From Plesiocystis pacifica SIR-1 (lineage in GTDB: Bacteria; Myxococcota_A; Polyangia; Nannocystales; Nannocystaceae), in the NCBI RefSeq assembly GCF_000170895.1, contig NZ_ABCS01000007.1, forward strand, positions 62,001 to 126,000: 64,000 nt of DNA, read 5' to 3'. Made by a program: the position numbers and the translations under genes. The notes beneath the pieces were generated by a model. That model ran no database searches and had not been told where the DNA came from. It saw only the letters and a list, made by a program, of their open reading frames with translations. Shown here piece by piece: positions 36,875 through 45,295 of this stretch; position 1 is the first letter of the stretch; every line of letters starts with the position of its first letter.

Positions 36875-37900
36875 TCAGTGCTTCCGGGAGGCGATCCAGG
36901 CGTCGAGCTCGGCCCAGCGATCGTGCAGCCACTCCCCCCGCGCCTCGTCGCTGGCGGGGAGCTCGCTGGCCGCGTAGCGCCAAAAGCGGACGTGGACCTC
37001 GCGGCCGATGATCTCGCCGGACCACAGATCGGCCACGGTCGCAAAGCCGCCCAAGCCCTCGTGTCCCACGATGACCACGTCCGCCTGCGGGGCGCCCCGC
37101 ATCAGCGCCAGGGTCCCGCCCGGGCGCGGCAGCAAGGTGTGCTCGAGGGCCACGGCCCGCTCGGCGAGCTCGGGCTGCTTTTGCTCGAGGCGCGCGATGA
37201 CCCGGCAGCGCTTGCCCTCGGTGAAGCGCGTGCCCTCGGGATAGATCAGCAGGCCCTCGCCAGGGTCGAGGCCCGCCGCCAGGGCCTCGATCGCGGCCAG
37301 CTCGTGCTCCGAGTCGCTCGGGTCGCGGTCGACGAAGTGGTTGGGGATGTACTGCCCCGCGATGTCGAGGCAGGGCTCGTTGAGCAGCTCGCGCTTGACC
37401 ACGCAGCGCAGCGGGATGGAGTTGGCCGCGGTCACGAACACGTTGGGCACCAGGGTGTCGATGATCGAGGCGTGGCGGGTGAGGTAGAGGGCCGGCGCCG
37501 GCGGGGCGAGCTCGGCCCCCTCCACGGTCCAGCGCAGACCAAACAGCGTCGTCGCCAGCTCGAACAGCGCGCCCGCCCAGTGGCGCTGGATCCCATAGGT
37601 CCACCGGGCCATCCGGGCCTTCGCCGAGCCAAAGCCCGTCAGCAGCCAGGCCCACAAGAGCAGCTGCTGGCCGTAGAGGTGCAGCGCCAGGTAGCCCCCG
37701 ACGAACAGCCAGATGCGCACGGCGATGCCCCGGCGCCGACGCGCGAGATCGGCGAGCAGCGCGAGCCCGAAGCTCAGCGGGGCGAGGCTCCAGTAGAGCA
37801 ACGCCGCCGCCCAAAACAGCGGCACCGTGACGGCGCGCCGGCGCAACCGCGGACCGAGGTCGTGGGGGTCGCTGCGCGGCTCGGGGGAAGCGATGGACAC
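36875..37900 (-). CDS. 1-acyl-glycerol-3-phosphate acyltransferase-like protein
   Basis: 341 residues from a GTG at 37900; the frame is open further but gives an Arg-rich leader. An N-terminal membrane region (about 20-75) is followed by the PlsC-type domain: LYLTRHASIIDTLV (HX4D catalytic motif), NEPCLDIAGQYIPN and LLIYPEGTRF (acceptor site), then VEH-like and GRE-like ends. Such enzymes transfer acyl chains to lysophospholipid acceptors on the inner face of the membrane. The gene precedes the DUF1295 gene on the same strand by 36 bases; the two may form a lipid-modifying operon. Confidence 0.8.
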   Translation of the reverse strand: MSIASPEPRSDPHDLGPRLRRRAVTVPLFWAAALLYWSLAPLSFGLALLADLARRRRGIAVRIWLFVGGYLALHLYGQQLLLWAWLLTGFGSAKARMARWTYGIQRHWAGALFELATTLFGLRWTVEGAELAPPAPALYLTRHASIIDTLVPNVFVTAANSIPLRCVVKRELLNEPCLDIAGQYIPNHFVDRDPSDSEHELAAIEALAAGLDPGEGLLIYPEGTRFTEGKRCRVIARLEQKQPELAERAVALEHTLLPRPGGTLALMRGAPQADVVIVGHEGLGGFATVADLWSGEIIGREVHVRFWRYAASELPASDEARGEWLHDRWAELDAWIASRKH

Positions 37901-38111
37901 GCAGAGGCAATCTATCGTGGTTGTGTCACCGCCCGCCCCGGCTGCTCGGGCTGGCAAGAGGGGCAGCTTCCCGGCGTGCGTCGTCCTGGCTCGAGCGAGG
38001 ACGCGGACGGAGGCAGGCTTCGCGAGGCCTGTTCGCATTTGCTCTCGCCCGCGCGCTCGCCTGCCTCGTCGCGGCGCCGGCCCGCGACCCGAGCACTGCG
38101 AACCGAGCGCT

Positions 38112-38357
38112 TCAGGTGTAGATCCCGAGGGCCAGGATCATCACGAAGGCGTCGCTGCCCTGGGGAAAGCCGCCGAGCATCATCGGGCAGTGGGCCGAGA
38201 ACGGATCGTCGATGACGAGGCCGTCGAAGAACAGCTCCAGGTGACCCTCGAGGCTCCCGCGCAGGTAGGGGCCGAGCCTCTCCAGCTCCGGATACTCCTC
38301 CTCCTCCTCGACCCGCGAGTGAGTCGTCCGTCCTCGACGGCGAATACAGACAACGCC
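38112..38357 (-). pseudogene. Remnant frame below the sigma factor gene
   Basis: A minus frame ends IYT at stop 38112 and reads EEEEYPELERLGPYLRG, then FFDGLVIDDPFSAHCPMM. It has good codon composition but no start codon. The other frame, which starts right after the sigma stop, reads SVFAVEDGRLTR. A one- or two-base slip near the GAG repeats (about 38300-38320) would join them into an 80-residue protein coupled to the sigma gene, as an anti-sigma-like gene might be. Both parts are short, so this is weak. Confidence 0.35.
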
Positions 38358-39587
38358 TCAGGCCGCGCACAGCTCGCGGCGCAGCCGCTGCCGCGCCCGG
38401 CTGATCCGCACCGACACGTTGCGCTCGGTGATGCCCAGGGCCTTGGCGATCTCGGCGTAGGACAGCCCGCGCAGGTGCAGGCTGATGGTCGACTCGAGGT
38501 TGTCGGGCAGCTTGGCCAGGGCGTCGAGCATGCGCCGGCGGTCGTCCTCGTGGAGCACGGCGGACTCGGGGCAGGTCTCGGTGTCGCGCAGCTCCTCGCC
38601 GTCCTCGAAGATCTCGAGGGCCGTGGGCCGGCGCTTGCGGAGGGTGCGAAAGCAGCTGTAGCGGGCGACGCGGTGGACGAAGGTCGACAGCGAAGACTCG
38701 CCGCGGAAGGTCGGGAGGGCGCGCCACAGGGCCAGGGCGATGTCCTGCTCGAGGTCCTCGCGCTCGGCCGGGGTGCGGCCGTAGCTGGCCGCGAGCCGGG
38801 AGATGCTCGAGCCGTGGGTCGCGAGCACGCTGGCGAGCTGCTGCTGCCGGCGGCGCATCTGGGCGACCTCGTCCTCGTCGTCCGCGTCGTCGATGGCGTT
38901 GGGGTAAAAGCCGGGCCGACCAAAGCGGGGCGCCGGCGTCAGGCCGACGAAGCCCGCCGCGCCCACGCGGTCTGCCCCGCCCGCGCGGTAGCCCGCGCCG
39001 GGGTTGGCCGCGGCGAGGCGCTCGTCGAAGGACCACATCAGGCCCGCGAGGGCGCGGACGAGCTCCTGCGGTCGGTTCTCCCCGCCAGTGACCAAGGCCT
39101 CGCGCACGGCGTCGGCGTCGACCCCCAGGCCCGCCAGCAGCTCGTGCTCTTCGGCGGACAGGCCCTGCGCCGTGTCGAGCCAGTCCCACACCTGCCGGCG
39201 CGTCTCGACCAGGGCGCTGTAGTCCGCGAGCTGATCGTCGATGAACAGGCTGCGCCACCCGGGCTGGGGCTCGGCGACCTCCTCGGGCCACCACTGCGCC
39301 TCCTCGCTGCGCTCGCGCAGCTCGAGGGCCAGGGTCCGCGTCTGCCGAACCAGCGAAGCCATGCCGCGGCTCAGCCCGTCGACGCACACCGGGCGGTCCG
39401 GATCCTCGAGCACCCGCTTGACCCCGAGCCAGGCCGGGAGCATGCGCAGCAGCCAGTTCGCCGACGAGCGCAGCATGGTCAGGCCGCGCAGCGCCGGGAA
39501 GAAAGCCACCGCGAAGGTCACGCAACCCAGGACGTAGATCGCTTCGCCGAGGAGGGGGATCTGCGGGAGAGGCGCGAGGGGTTCCAT
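38358..39587 (-). CDS. ECF-type sigma factor with large N-terminal extension
   Basis: 409 residues from MEPLAPLPQIPLLG. Only the last 145 or so are sigma: region 2 (EREDLEQDIALALWRALPTF, STFVHRVARYSCFRTLRKRR) and region 4 (LPDNLESTISLHLRGLSYAE, NVSVRISRARQRLRREL). The first about 230 residues hold a hydrophobic stretch near the N-terminus (about 13-35, YVLGCVTFAVAFFPALRG) and a charged helical region, then a Gly-rich linker. The frame is continuous, though an internal ATG near the sigma part could give a shorter form. A membrane-tethered sigma factor would be unusual. The target promoters are unknown. Confidence 0.75.
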   Translation of the reverse strand: MEPLAPLPQIPLLGEAIYVLGCVTFAVAFFPALRGLTMLRSSANWLLRMLPAWLGVKRVLEDPDRPVCVDGLSRGMASLVRQTRTLALELRERSEEAQWWPEEVAEPQPGWRSLFIDDQLADYSALVETRRQVWDWLDTAQGLSAEEHELLAGLGVDADAVREALVTGGENRPQELVRALAGLMWSFDERLAAANPGAGYRAGGADRVGAAGFVGLTPAPRFGRPGFYPNAIDDADDEDEVAQMRRRQQQLASVLATHGSSISRLAASYGRTPAEREDLEQDIALALWRALPTFRGESSLSTFVHRVARYSCFRTLRKRRPTALEIFEDGEELRDTETCPESAVLHEDDRRRMLDALAKLPDNLESTISLHLRGLSYAEIAKALGITERNVSVRISRARQRLRRELCAA

Positions 39588-39785
39588 GCAGGGATACGGT
39601 GTCCGGAGACCCCAAAACCCTACATGGAAATCCAAAAAGATCGATTGCTTGGCTCCAATGGAGGTCTGCGGGCCCGATACACTGTTTCTGCTCGGCCCCT
39701 CCCGAGCTCCCAAAACCCGGCGGCCCGTCGCGTTCCCCGCTCGAAAGCGCGCTCTAGTACCGCGAAGCTGGCTATCATCACCGCG

Positions 39786-40250
39786 ATGAGCCTCAAGTGG
39801 GACCGCCGCTTCCTCGAACTCGCCCGGCACATCTCCGGGTGGAGCAAGGACCCCTCGACGCAGGTCGGCTGCGTGGTCGTCGGCCCCGACCGGGAGATCC
39901 GCAGCGCCGGCTTCAACGGCCTGCCCCGGGGCATCGAGGACAGCGCCAAGCGCCTCCAGGACCGGGCGCTCAAGTACCCGCTGATCTGCCACGCCGAGGA
40001 GAACGCGATCATGCACGCCGCCCGCATCGGCGTCGCGCTCAAGGGCTGCACGGCCTACGTGACCTGGCCGCCCTGCACCCGCTGCGCTCGCTCGCTGATC
40101 CAAGCCGGCGTCGACGAGGTCGTGTTCCCCGGCCCCATCGAGATCCCCGACCGCTGGCGCGAGGACTTCGACATGAGCCGGGGGATGTTCGAAGAGGCCG
40201 GCGTGGACATCCGCGAGGTCGCCCTGGAGCCCGCCCCTGCCCCCGGCTAG
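39786..40250 (+). CDS. dCMP deaminase-family protein
   Basis: 154 residues from ATG 39786. Zinc motifs: CHAEENAIMHAAR (His, Glu) and PPCTRCARSLIQAG (two Cys). The start MSLKWDRRFLELARHISGWSKD and the TQVGCVVVGPDREI block match bacterial dCMP/cytidine-type deaminases. It turns dCMP into dUMP for dTMP synthesis in the cytoplasm. It is monocistronic, divergent from the sigma gene. Confidence 0.9.
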   Translation: MSLKWDRRFLELARHISGWSKDPSTQVGCVVVGPDREIRSAGFNGLPRGIEDSAKRLQDRALKYPLICHAEENAIMHAARIGVALKGCTAYVTWPPCTRCARSLIQAGVDEVVFPGPIEIPDRWREDFDMSRGMFEEAGVDIREVALEPAPAPG

Positions 40251-40259
40251 CTGAGGTGG

Positions 40260-42068
40260 TTACCGAAGCGGCAGCTCGACGTGAACCTCGAGGCCGCCGC
40301 CTTCGCGGTTTCGGGCCCACACGCGGCCCCCGAGCTCCTCGACCAGGCCGCGGACCACCGCCAGGCCGATGCCCGTGCCCTTGCGAGCCTCGGCGTGCGC
40401 CGCCTCGGCGCGGACGAAGGCCTGGAAGATGCGCGGGAGCGTGGCTGGATCCACGCCCGGTCCCCGGTCGGCGACGCTCAGGGTGAGCCCCCCGCCCTCG
40501 CTACGTGCGGACAGCTCGACCTCGCCCGCGCCGTGCTCGAGGGCGTTGTCGACGAGGTTGGTGAGGATCTGCGCGAGGGCGTCCCGCGGGAGCGCGAGGT
40601 CGGCGAGCGCGGGCTCGAGCTCCGCCCGCAGCTCGACCCCCGCGGCCTCGATCTGCGGGGCCATGCGCTCGCGCAGCTCGTCGAGGAGCCCGCCGAGTTC
40701 GGCCACCTCGGCCCCCGGTCCGGCCCCGGCCCCGTCCCCCGCCTTGGCGCGCTCGATCCGGGACAGGGTCAGCGCGGCCTCCACCAGCCGGCTCAGGCGC
40801 TCCGCCTCGCGCCGGATCGTCCCGTGGTAGCTGCGCCGCCGCTCGGGGTCGGCGACCATGCCCTGCTCGAGCATCTCGCTGTACATGCGGATGCTGGTCA
40901 GCGGCGTGCGCAGCTCGTGGGTGACCGCGGCGACGAAGCGCTCGCGGGCCTCGGCCTCGAGGATCAGCGTCGCCAGGGTCCGCTCGATGGCCACGAGGCC
41001 GGCGAAGGTGGCCAGGAGCAGGGCGAGCGCGAGGGCCAGGTTGACCCGCGCGCCCGGGTCGGCCAGGGCTCGCGCCGGTCCCAGCTCCACGGCGACGGGC
41101 AAGCCCGAAAAGGGCGGCGAGAGGGCGTGGACCCAGCGGCCCAACGCCGCGTCGCTGGGGCCCTCGGGGGACCAGTCCAGGCTCAGCCGCGAGCCGAGCT
41201 CGGCCTCGGCCTCACCCAGGAGCTCGGACTCGAGCCAGGCCTCGAGGGCGCGCCGGTCGACGACCACGCCCTGCACCCAGACCTGCTCGCCGATGGTCAC
41301 GGTCCGCAGCAGCCGCAGGTGCTCGGCGCTCGGGGCCTCGACGGCGAAGGTCGTGGTGCGCACGTCGAGGTCGTCGCGGGGCGGCTCGAGCTCGGCCCCA
41401 ATGCCGACGCCGCCTTTGTTCCCCAGCGCGTCTCCATTGAGGAAGTTCCCGAGCTGGGCGATGTCCGGGTCGAACTTGGCCTGCTGGTTTTGGACGACGT
41501 CGTTGCGCCGGTTTTGGGCCTGCTGCTCGATCGCCTGCTGGATCTCGAGGTCGGCCAGGGCCTCGTTGGCGCGCTGCTGGACCTGGACCGGCTCGTTCGC
41601 CGCCGCCAACATGGGGCCCTCGGCGCCGCCAAAGCGCCCGCCGCCGGGCTCGAGGTCCGCGCTCAGGGGCCGGAGCATGGCGACCCGCGACGCGTCCGCC
41701 ATGGGGCTGGCGAAGCTCCCGTCGGGCTCGATCTGGAAGTAGCCGAGGACGAAGTCGCGCTCGGGCGCGGCGGCGAGCGGCGAGGCCACGGCCGCCTCGC
41801 CCTGCCGGGGCACCCACTCCTCGCGCCACTGCACGAAGGGCCGGGCCTGCTCCTCGGCGACGAAGCGACCGAGGCTGGTGTCGAGCTCGCCGACGATGCG
41901 CATGGCCAGGGCCTCTCCGCGCAGGCGCTGCTCCGCCCGGGCGTCCTCGAGGGAGCGGAGCACGAGCGCGCCCAGGCCGACGCTCAGACCCAGGGCCGCG
42001 AGGCTGAGGATCGCCCGGATCCGCCGCAGCCGTCGACGGCCAGGGCTGAGCGCCTCGCCCTCGTTCAC
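40260..42068 (-). CDS. Sensor histidine kinase
   Basis: 602 residues from a GTG whose GTGA overlaps the response regulator stop codon by four bases. TM1 is at about 18-38, then a long periplasmic sensor region (about 40-320) with Gln/Asn-rich and acidic segments, and TM2 near 325-345. The kinase has the H-box FVAAVTHELRTPLTSIRMYS, N-box ILTNLVDNALEHG, G-boxes DRGPGVDP and KGTGIGLAVVRGLVEELGG. It phosphorylates the partner regulator encoded just upstream. The ligand is unknown; the sensor domain is not a standard one that I recognise. Confidence 0.93.
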   Translation of the reverse strand: MNEGEALSPGRRRLRRIRAILSLAALGLSVGLGALVLRSLEDARAEQRLRGEALAMRIVGELDTSLGRFVAEEQARPFVQWREEWVPRQGEAAVASPLAAAPERDFVLGYFQIEPDGSFASPMADASRVAMLRPLSADLEPGGGRFGGAEGPMLAAANEPVQVQQRANEALADLEIQQAIEQQAQNRRNDVVQNQQAKFDPDIAQLGNFLNGDALGNKGGVGIGAELEPPRDDLDVRTTTFAVEAPSAEHLRLLRTVTIGEQVWVQGVVVDRRALEAWLESELLGEAEAELGSRLSLDWSPEGPSDAALGRWVHALSPPFSGLPVAVELGPARALADPGARVNLALALALLLATFAGLVAIERTLATLILEAEARERFVAAVTHELRTPLTSIRMYSEMLEQGMVADPERRRSYHGTIRREAERLSRLVEAALTLSRIERAKAGDGAGAGPGAEVAELGGLLDELRERMAPQIEAAGVELRAELEPALADLALPRDALAQILTNLVDNALEHGAGEVELSARSEGGGLTLSVADRGPGVDPATLPRIFQAFVRAEAAHAEARKGTGIGLAVVRGLVEELGGRVWARNREGGGLEVHVELPLR

Positions 42069-42841
42069 GGACGCGCCTCTTTGCCGGGCTCGCGCAGCCG
42101 ATAGCCCACGCCGCGCACGGTCTCGATGGGCGAGGGCTGGCCCGGGAAGAGCTCGGCCAGGCGCCGGCGCAGCTTGACCACGTGCATGTCCACGCAGCGC
42201 GTCTCGAGCTTCTCGGCGCGCTCGTAGCCCCACACCTCGCGGAGCAGATCGACCCGCGGGACCACGCGGTGGCGCTCGCGGGCGAGGTAGGTCAGCACCT
42301 GCAGGTCGCGGGCGGTGAGCTCGATGCAGCCCTCGCCCGCGCGAGCGCGCAGGTTGTCGAGGTCGAGCTCGAGCGCGCCCACGCGCAGGGTCTCGGGGGC
42401 GCCCGCGTCGTCGACAGCGGCCGGGCTCCCGTCCCCGCCCGAGCCCTTGGCGCTGCGCCGCAGCAGCGCGTCGATGCGCGCGCGCAGGACCGAGAGCGAA
42501 AAGGGCTTGGCGACGTAGTCGTCGCAGCCGCACTCGAAGCCGCGCAGCACGTCGGCCTCGCGCCCGCGGGCGGTGAGCATCATGATCGCCTGCCCCGGAC
42601 GAGCCTCGCGCAGCGCCGCGCACACGGAGAAGCCGTCGCGGCGCGGCAGCATGACGTCGAGGATGACCAGCTCGTAGGCGCCCGTCAGCGCCTCTCGCAG
42701 CCCGGCCTCGCCGTCGCCCACGCCTCGGGGCCGGTGGCCGTGGTAGGCGAGCAGGTCGCAGATCCCCTCACGGATCGCCCGCTCGTCCTCGACCACCAAG
42801 ATGGCGCTGCTGGCTCGGCCCCGACTCACACCGCCCAGCAT
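42065..42841 (-). CDS. OmpR-family response regulator
   Basis: 258 residues. The receiver domain has ILVVEDERAIREGICDLL, the phosphoacceptor Asp in YELVILDVMLPRRDG and the Lys in DDYVAKPFSL. The C-terminal winged helix has ELTARDLQVLTYLARERHRVVPRVDLL, WGYERAEKLETRCVDMHVVKLRRRL and the closing VRGVGYRLREPG. It binds DNA when phosphorylated by the overlapping kinase. The first gene of a two-gene operon; no regulator sites are seen upstream. The start at 42841 could instead be GTG 12 bases in. Confidence 0.95.
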   Translation of the reverse strand: MLGGVSRGRASSAILVVEDERAIREGICDLLAYHGHRPRGVGDGEAGLREALTGAYELVILDVMLPRRDGFSVCAALREARPGQAIMMLTARGREADVLRGFECGCDDYVAKPFSLSVLRARIDALLRRSAKGSGGDGSPAAVDDAGAPETLRVGALELDLDNLRARAGEGCIELTARDLQVLTYLARERHRVVPRVDLLREVWGYERAEKLETRCVDMHVVKLRRRLAELFPGQPSPIETVRGVGYRLREPGKEARP

Positions 42842-42850
42842 AGCAAGGCG

Positions 42851-44338
42851 TCACAAGTTCGCCCGTACGCTGGGCAGCCGCATCTTCCACAGGAAGCCGT
42901 CGAAGTAAAAGTGGATCATCGACTGGTAGATGCCCCAGTAGGTCAGCCACACCGCGGTGCGGTAGCCGAGCAGCTCGGGGCGATCAGCGTCCGGCGCGAT
43001 GTAGCGACCCCAGTACTTGAGCAGGGCGATGGCCACGGCGAAGGCTACGACCATGCCCAGGTAGAACACCACCGGGTGACGCAGCAGCGCGCCCAGGGTT
43101 GGCCGGTGGGTCAGCGGCCGGTGGTAGCGCTTGCGCTGGAAGGCCCACACGAACACGCAGTACTCGAGGGCGTGGCTGAAGGCGAAGGCCATGTAGACCT
43201 TGATGGGGTCGAACACGAAAAAGCACAGCGCCAGGGCCGTGGTCCCGCCGACCATCCACAGCCGCGGGGCCGAGCGCAGGCCGTGAGCCTCGCGCTCGCG
43301 GTGCAGCCACAGGATGTGGATCACCACGACCAGGCCCACGGTCACCGGTATGGTCACCGGCATGGCCTGCTCGAGCAGCGAGATGAAGCCGGGCAGCACG
43401 GCCGAGGCGTCGTCGAAGTAGTCGACCGCGATCTCCCGGTACATCGGCCCGAGCCACGCGAAGTAGAGCGGCAACCAGCACAGCACCAGGGCCTTGTCGA
43501 GCCACGCCGGCGCGGCCCCGCCGGCCTTGGCGTTGTACATGCGCAGGATCCCGAACTTCTGCATGTAGACGTGCCAAAAGTTCCACAGCGCCGCGAAGCT
43601 GCCGACCGCCGCGAGCACGGCGTCGAGGGAAACCTCGCTCAGGGTCGAGCCGGCGAGCAGCACGACCCCGAGGATCGCCACGATGATCCCCGAGGCGACG
43701 AAGCCCCGCCCGCCGGACACGGCGATGGCCTGCTCCTTGCCAGCCTCAGTCTCGGCTGGCGCCGTCTTGGCCAGGGACAGCCGCCGCCAGTCGATCCAGG
43801 TCGAGGCCCCGAGCGCGGCGGCGTAGAACCACCACCCGCCGTCGATACCCTGCACCCCGAAGGTCAGCCCACCCGCGACGCCGTAGGCCGCCCCGAGCAG
43901 CGGCAACAAGTGACGCAGGGGCGTCGCGTCCGGGCCCCCGTCGCGGCGCATGATCTGGACGAGCAGCACGACCCCCGCCCCGATCGCGCACAGGCCCCCA
44001 GCGCCGAGGGTCAGATCAGAGCGGACCAGCGTGGGGCTGGCCGCGAAGGCCACGAAGAACAGGGCCGGGAGCAGCCAAAAGCGCGCGGGGTAGCGCTCGC
44101 GGACCTGGCTGTCGAGGTAGACGTAGGGCAGGCCGAAGTGGCGGTGCAGGTCGGTGATCGCGATGACCGCCAGGTAGACCCACAGGTAGTCCGCGCGGGC
44201 CGGCCCGAGCAGCAGCAAGGGCACGAGCACCCACACCCAGCTCAGGGCGTAGGCGGACAGATCGACCAGCGGGGAGATGTGCCAGCCCTCGACGCGCTCG
44301 TCGGGCTCGGGGAGGCGGAGGGCGGCGGGCAGACCCAT
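42851..44338 (-). CDS. Multi-pass membrane protein with conserved-looking His motifs
   Basis: 495 residues with about ten to twelve membrane helices. Histidine clusters sit at helix ends: ITDLHRHFGLPYVYLDSQ, NFWHVYMQKFGILRMYNA, FSHALEYCVFVWAFQRKRYH and a closing YQSMIHFYFDGFLWKMR. Such spacing could bind a metal, as in membrane di-iron enzymes or Brp/Blh-type proteins, but no family was firmly recognised. The TM count is an estimate by eye. It ends 10 bases before the response regulator gene starts on the same strand, so they may share an mRNA. Confidence 0.7.
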   Translation of the reverse strand: MGLPAALRLPEPDERVEGWHISPLVDLSAYALSWVWVLVPLLLLGPARADYLWVYLAVIAITDLHRHFGLPYVYLDSQVRERYPARFWLLPALFFVAFAASPTLVRSDLTLGAGGLCAIGAGVVLLVQIMRRDGGPDATPLRHLLPLLGAAYGVAGGLTFGVQGIDGGWWFYAAALGASTWIDWRRLSLAKTAPAETEAGKEQAIAVSGGRGFVASGIIVAILGVVLLAGSTLSEVSLDAVLAAVGSFAALWNFWHVYMQKFGILRMYNAKAGGAAPAWLDKALVLCWLPLYFAWLGPMYREIAVDYFDDASAVLPGFISLLEQAMPVTIPVTVGLVVVIHILWLHREREAHGLRSAPRLWMVGGTTALALCFFVFDPIKVYMAFAFSHALEYCVFVWAFQRKRYHRPLTHRPTLGALLRHPVVFYLGMVVAFAVAIALLKYWGRYIAPDADRPELLGYRTAVWLTYWGIYQSMIHFYFDGFLWKMRLPSVRANL

Positions 44339-44423
44339 GGCCGCGACCTTAGCAGCGGCGGACACCGGCCTGTAATCGCCATCGCTCACGCGGGGGAATC
44401 TGCACCGGGCACCGTCCGTCTCC

Positions 44424-45239
44424 ATGTCCATGGTGGCTCGCCTCGGCCCTGCGCTCGTCTGCCTCGCCCTCCTCGCTTGCTCGGGAGGCAGCGCCAGCAC
44501 CGGGGCAGAGCACGAGCCGCCCGCCGAGGACGCAGCGCCCGTCGACGCGCCCTCGGCGTCCGCGTCGCAGGGCCCGACTCTCACGGCTGAAGTGGACGCG
44601 AAGTCGGACCCCGCCGTCGAGCTCGCGCGGCGCCTCGACGCGCGCCTGGCCCTGGGCTTCGATCGGCGCGCCGCGACCACCGTCGCCGGGGACCAGCTCG
44701 AGTGGTGGTTCAACGCCGACGAGTTCGGGGCCGTGGTGCTCGTCGCCCGCGACCACGACGGGGCGCTGCTCGCCTACGAGGAGGCCCAGCTGAGCAGCTC
44801 CGCCCGGCCCTTCTTCGCCGGCCAGCGCTACCTGGCCTTCGGCGCCCACGACCCCGACGGCGAGGTCCACTCGGGCCTGCTGATCGTCTGGGACGCCGAG
44901 ACCGACCGCTTCCGCCGCTTCGAGGCGCCCACCCGCGAGGTCCACGGGGACATCGCCATCCACGACGGCAAGCTCTACCTCGGCGCCTGCAAGACCCCCG
45001 CGCCCCTGGGCTTCATCGACCTCGAGAGCGGCGAGGGCAAGGCCTTCGAAGAGCCCGGGCTGCAGTCGCCCGCGTTCTACCTCGACGGCAACGATCTGGT
45101 CATCCAGACGCGGGTCCAGAGCAAGAACAAGCCCTGGTTCACGGTTCAAGGCGGCGAGCTGGTCGAGCGAGAGCAGCGGACCAGCGAGGCCCTCGTCTCC
45201 CTCGAGCAGCCCTTCGCGTCCATCGCGGTGACCCCCTGA
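44424..45239 (+). CDS. Putative lipoprotein
   Basis: 271 residues. Signal ALVCLALLAC gives a lipobox at Cys 19, then an Ala/Ser/Pro/Glu spacer. The mature part is beta-rich, with repeated strands that look propeller-like (GAVVLVARDHDGALLAYEEA, SGLLIVWDAETDRFRRFEA, HGDIAIHDGKLYLGAC). No family recognised and no catalytic pattern. It is divergent from the His-rich membrane protein. Confidence 0.7.
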   Translation: MSMVARLGPALVCLALLACSGGSASTGAEHEPPAEDAAPVDAPSASASQGPTLTAEVDAKSDPAVELARRLDARLALGFDRRAATTVAGDQLEWWFNADEFGAVVLVARDHDGALLAYEEAQLSSSARPFFAGQRYLAFGAHDPDGEVHSGLLIVWDAETDRFRRFEAPTREVHGDIAIHDGKLYLGACKTPAPLGFIDLESGEGKAFEEPGLQSPAFYLDGNDLVIQTRVQSKNKPWFTVQGGELVEREQRTSEALVSLEQPFASIAVTP

Positions 45240-45295
45240 CGCTCGGCGGCGGCGAAGCGCCCCCGGGCTCGAGTCAGGGCAAAGTCAGAGTCGGC

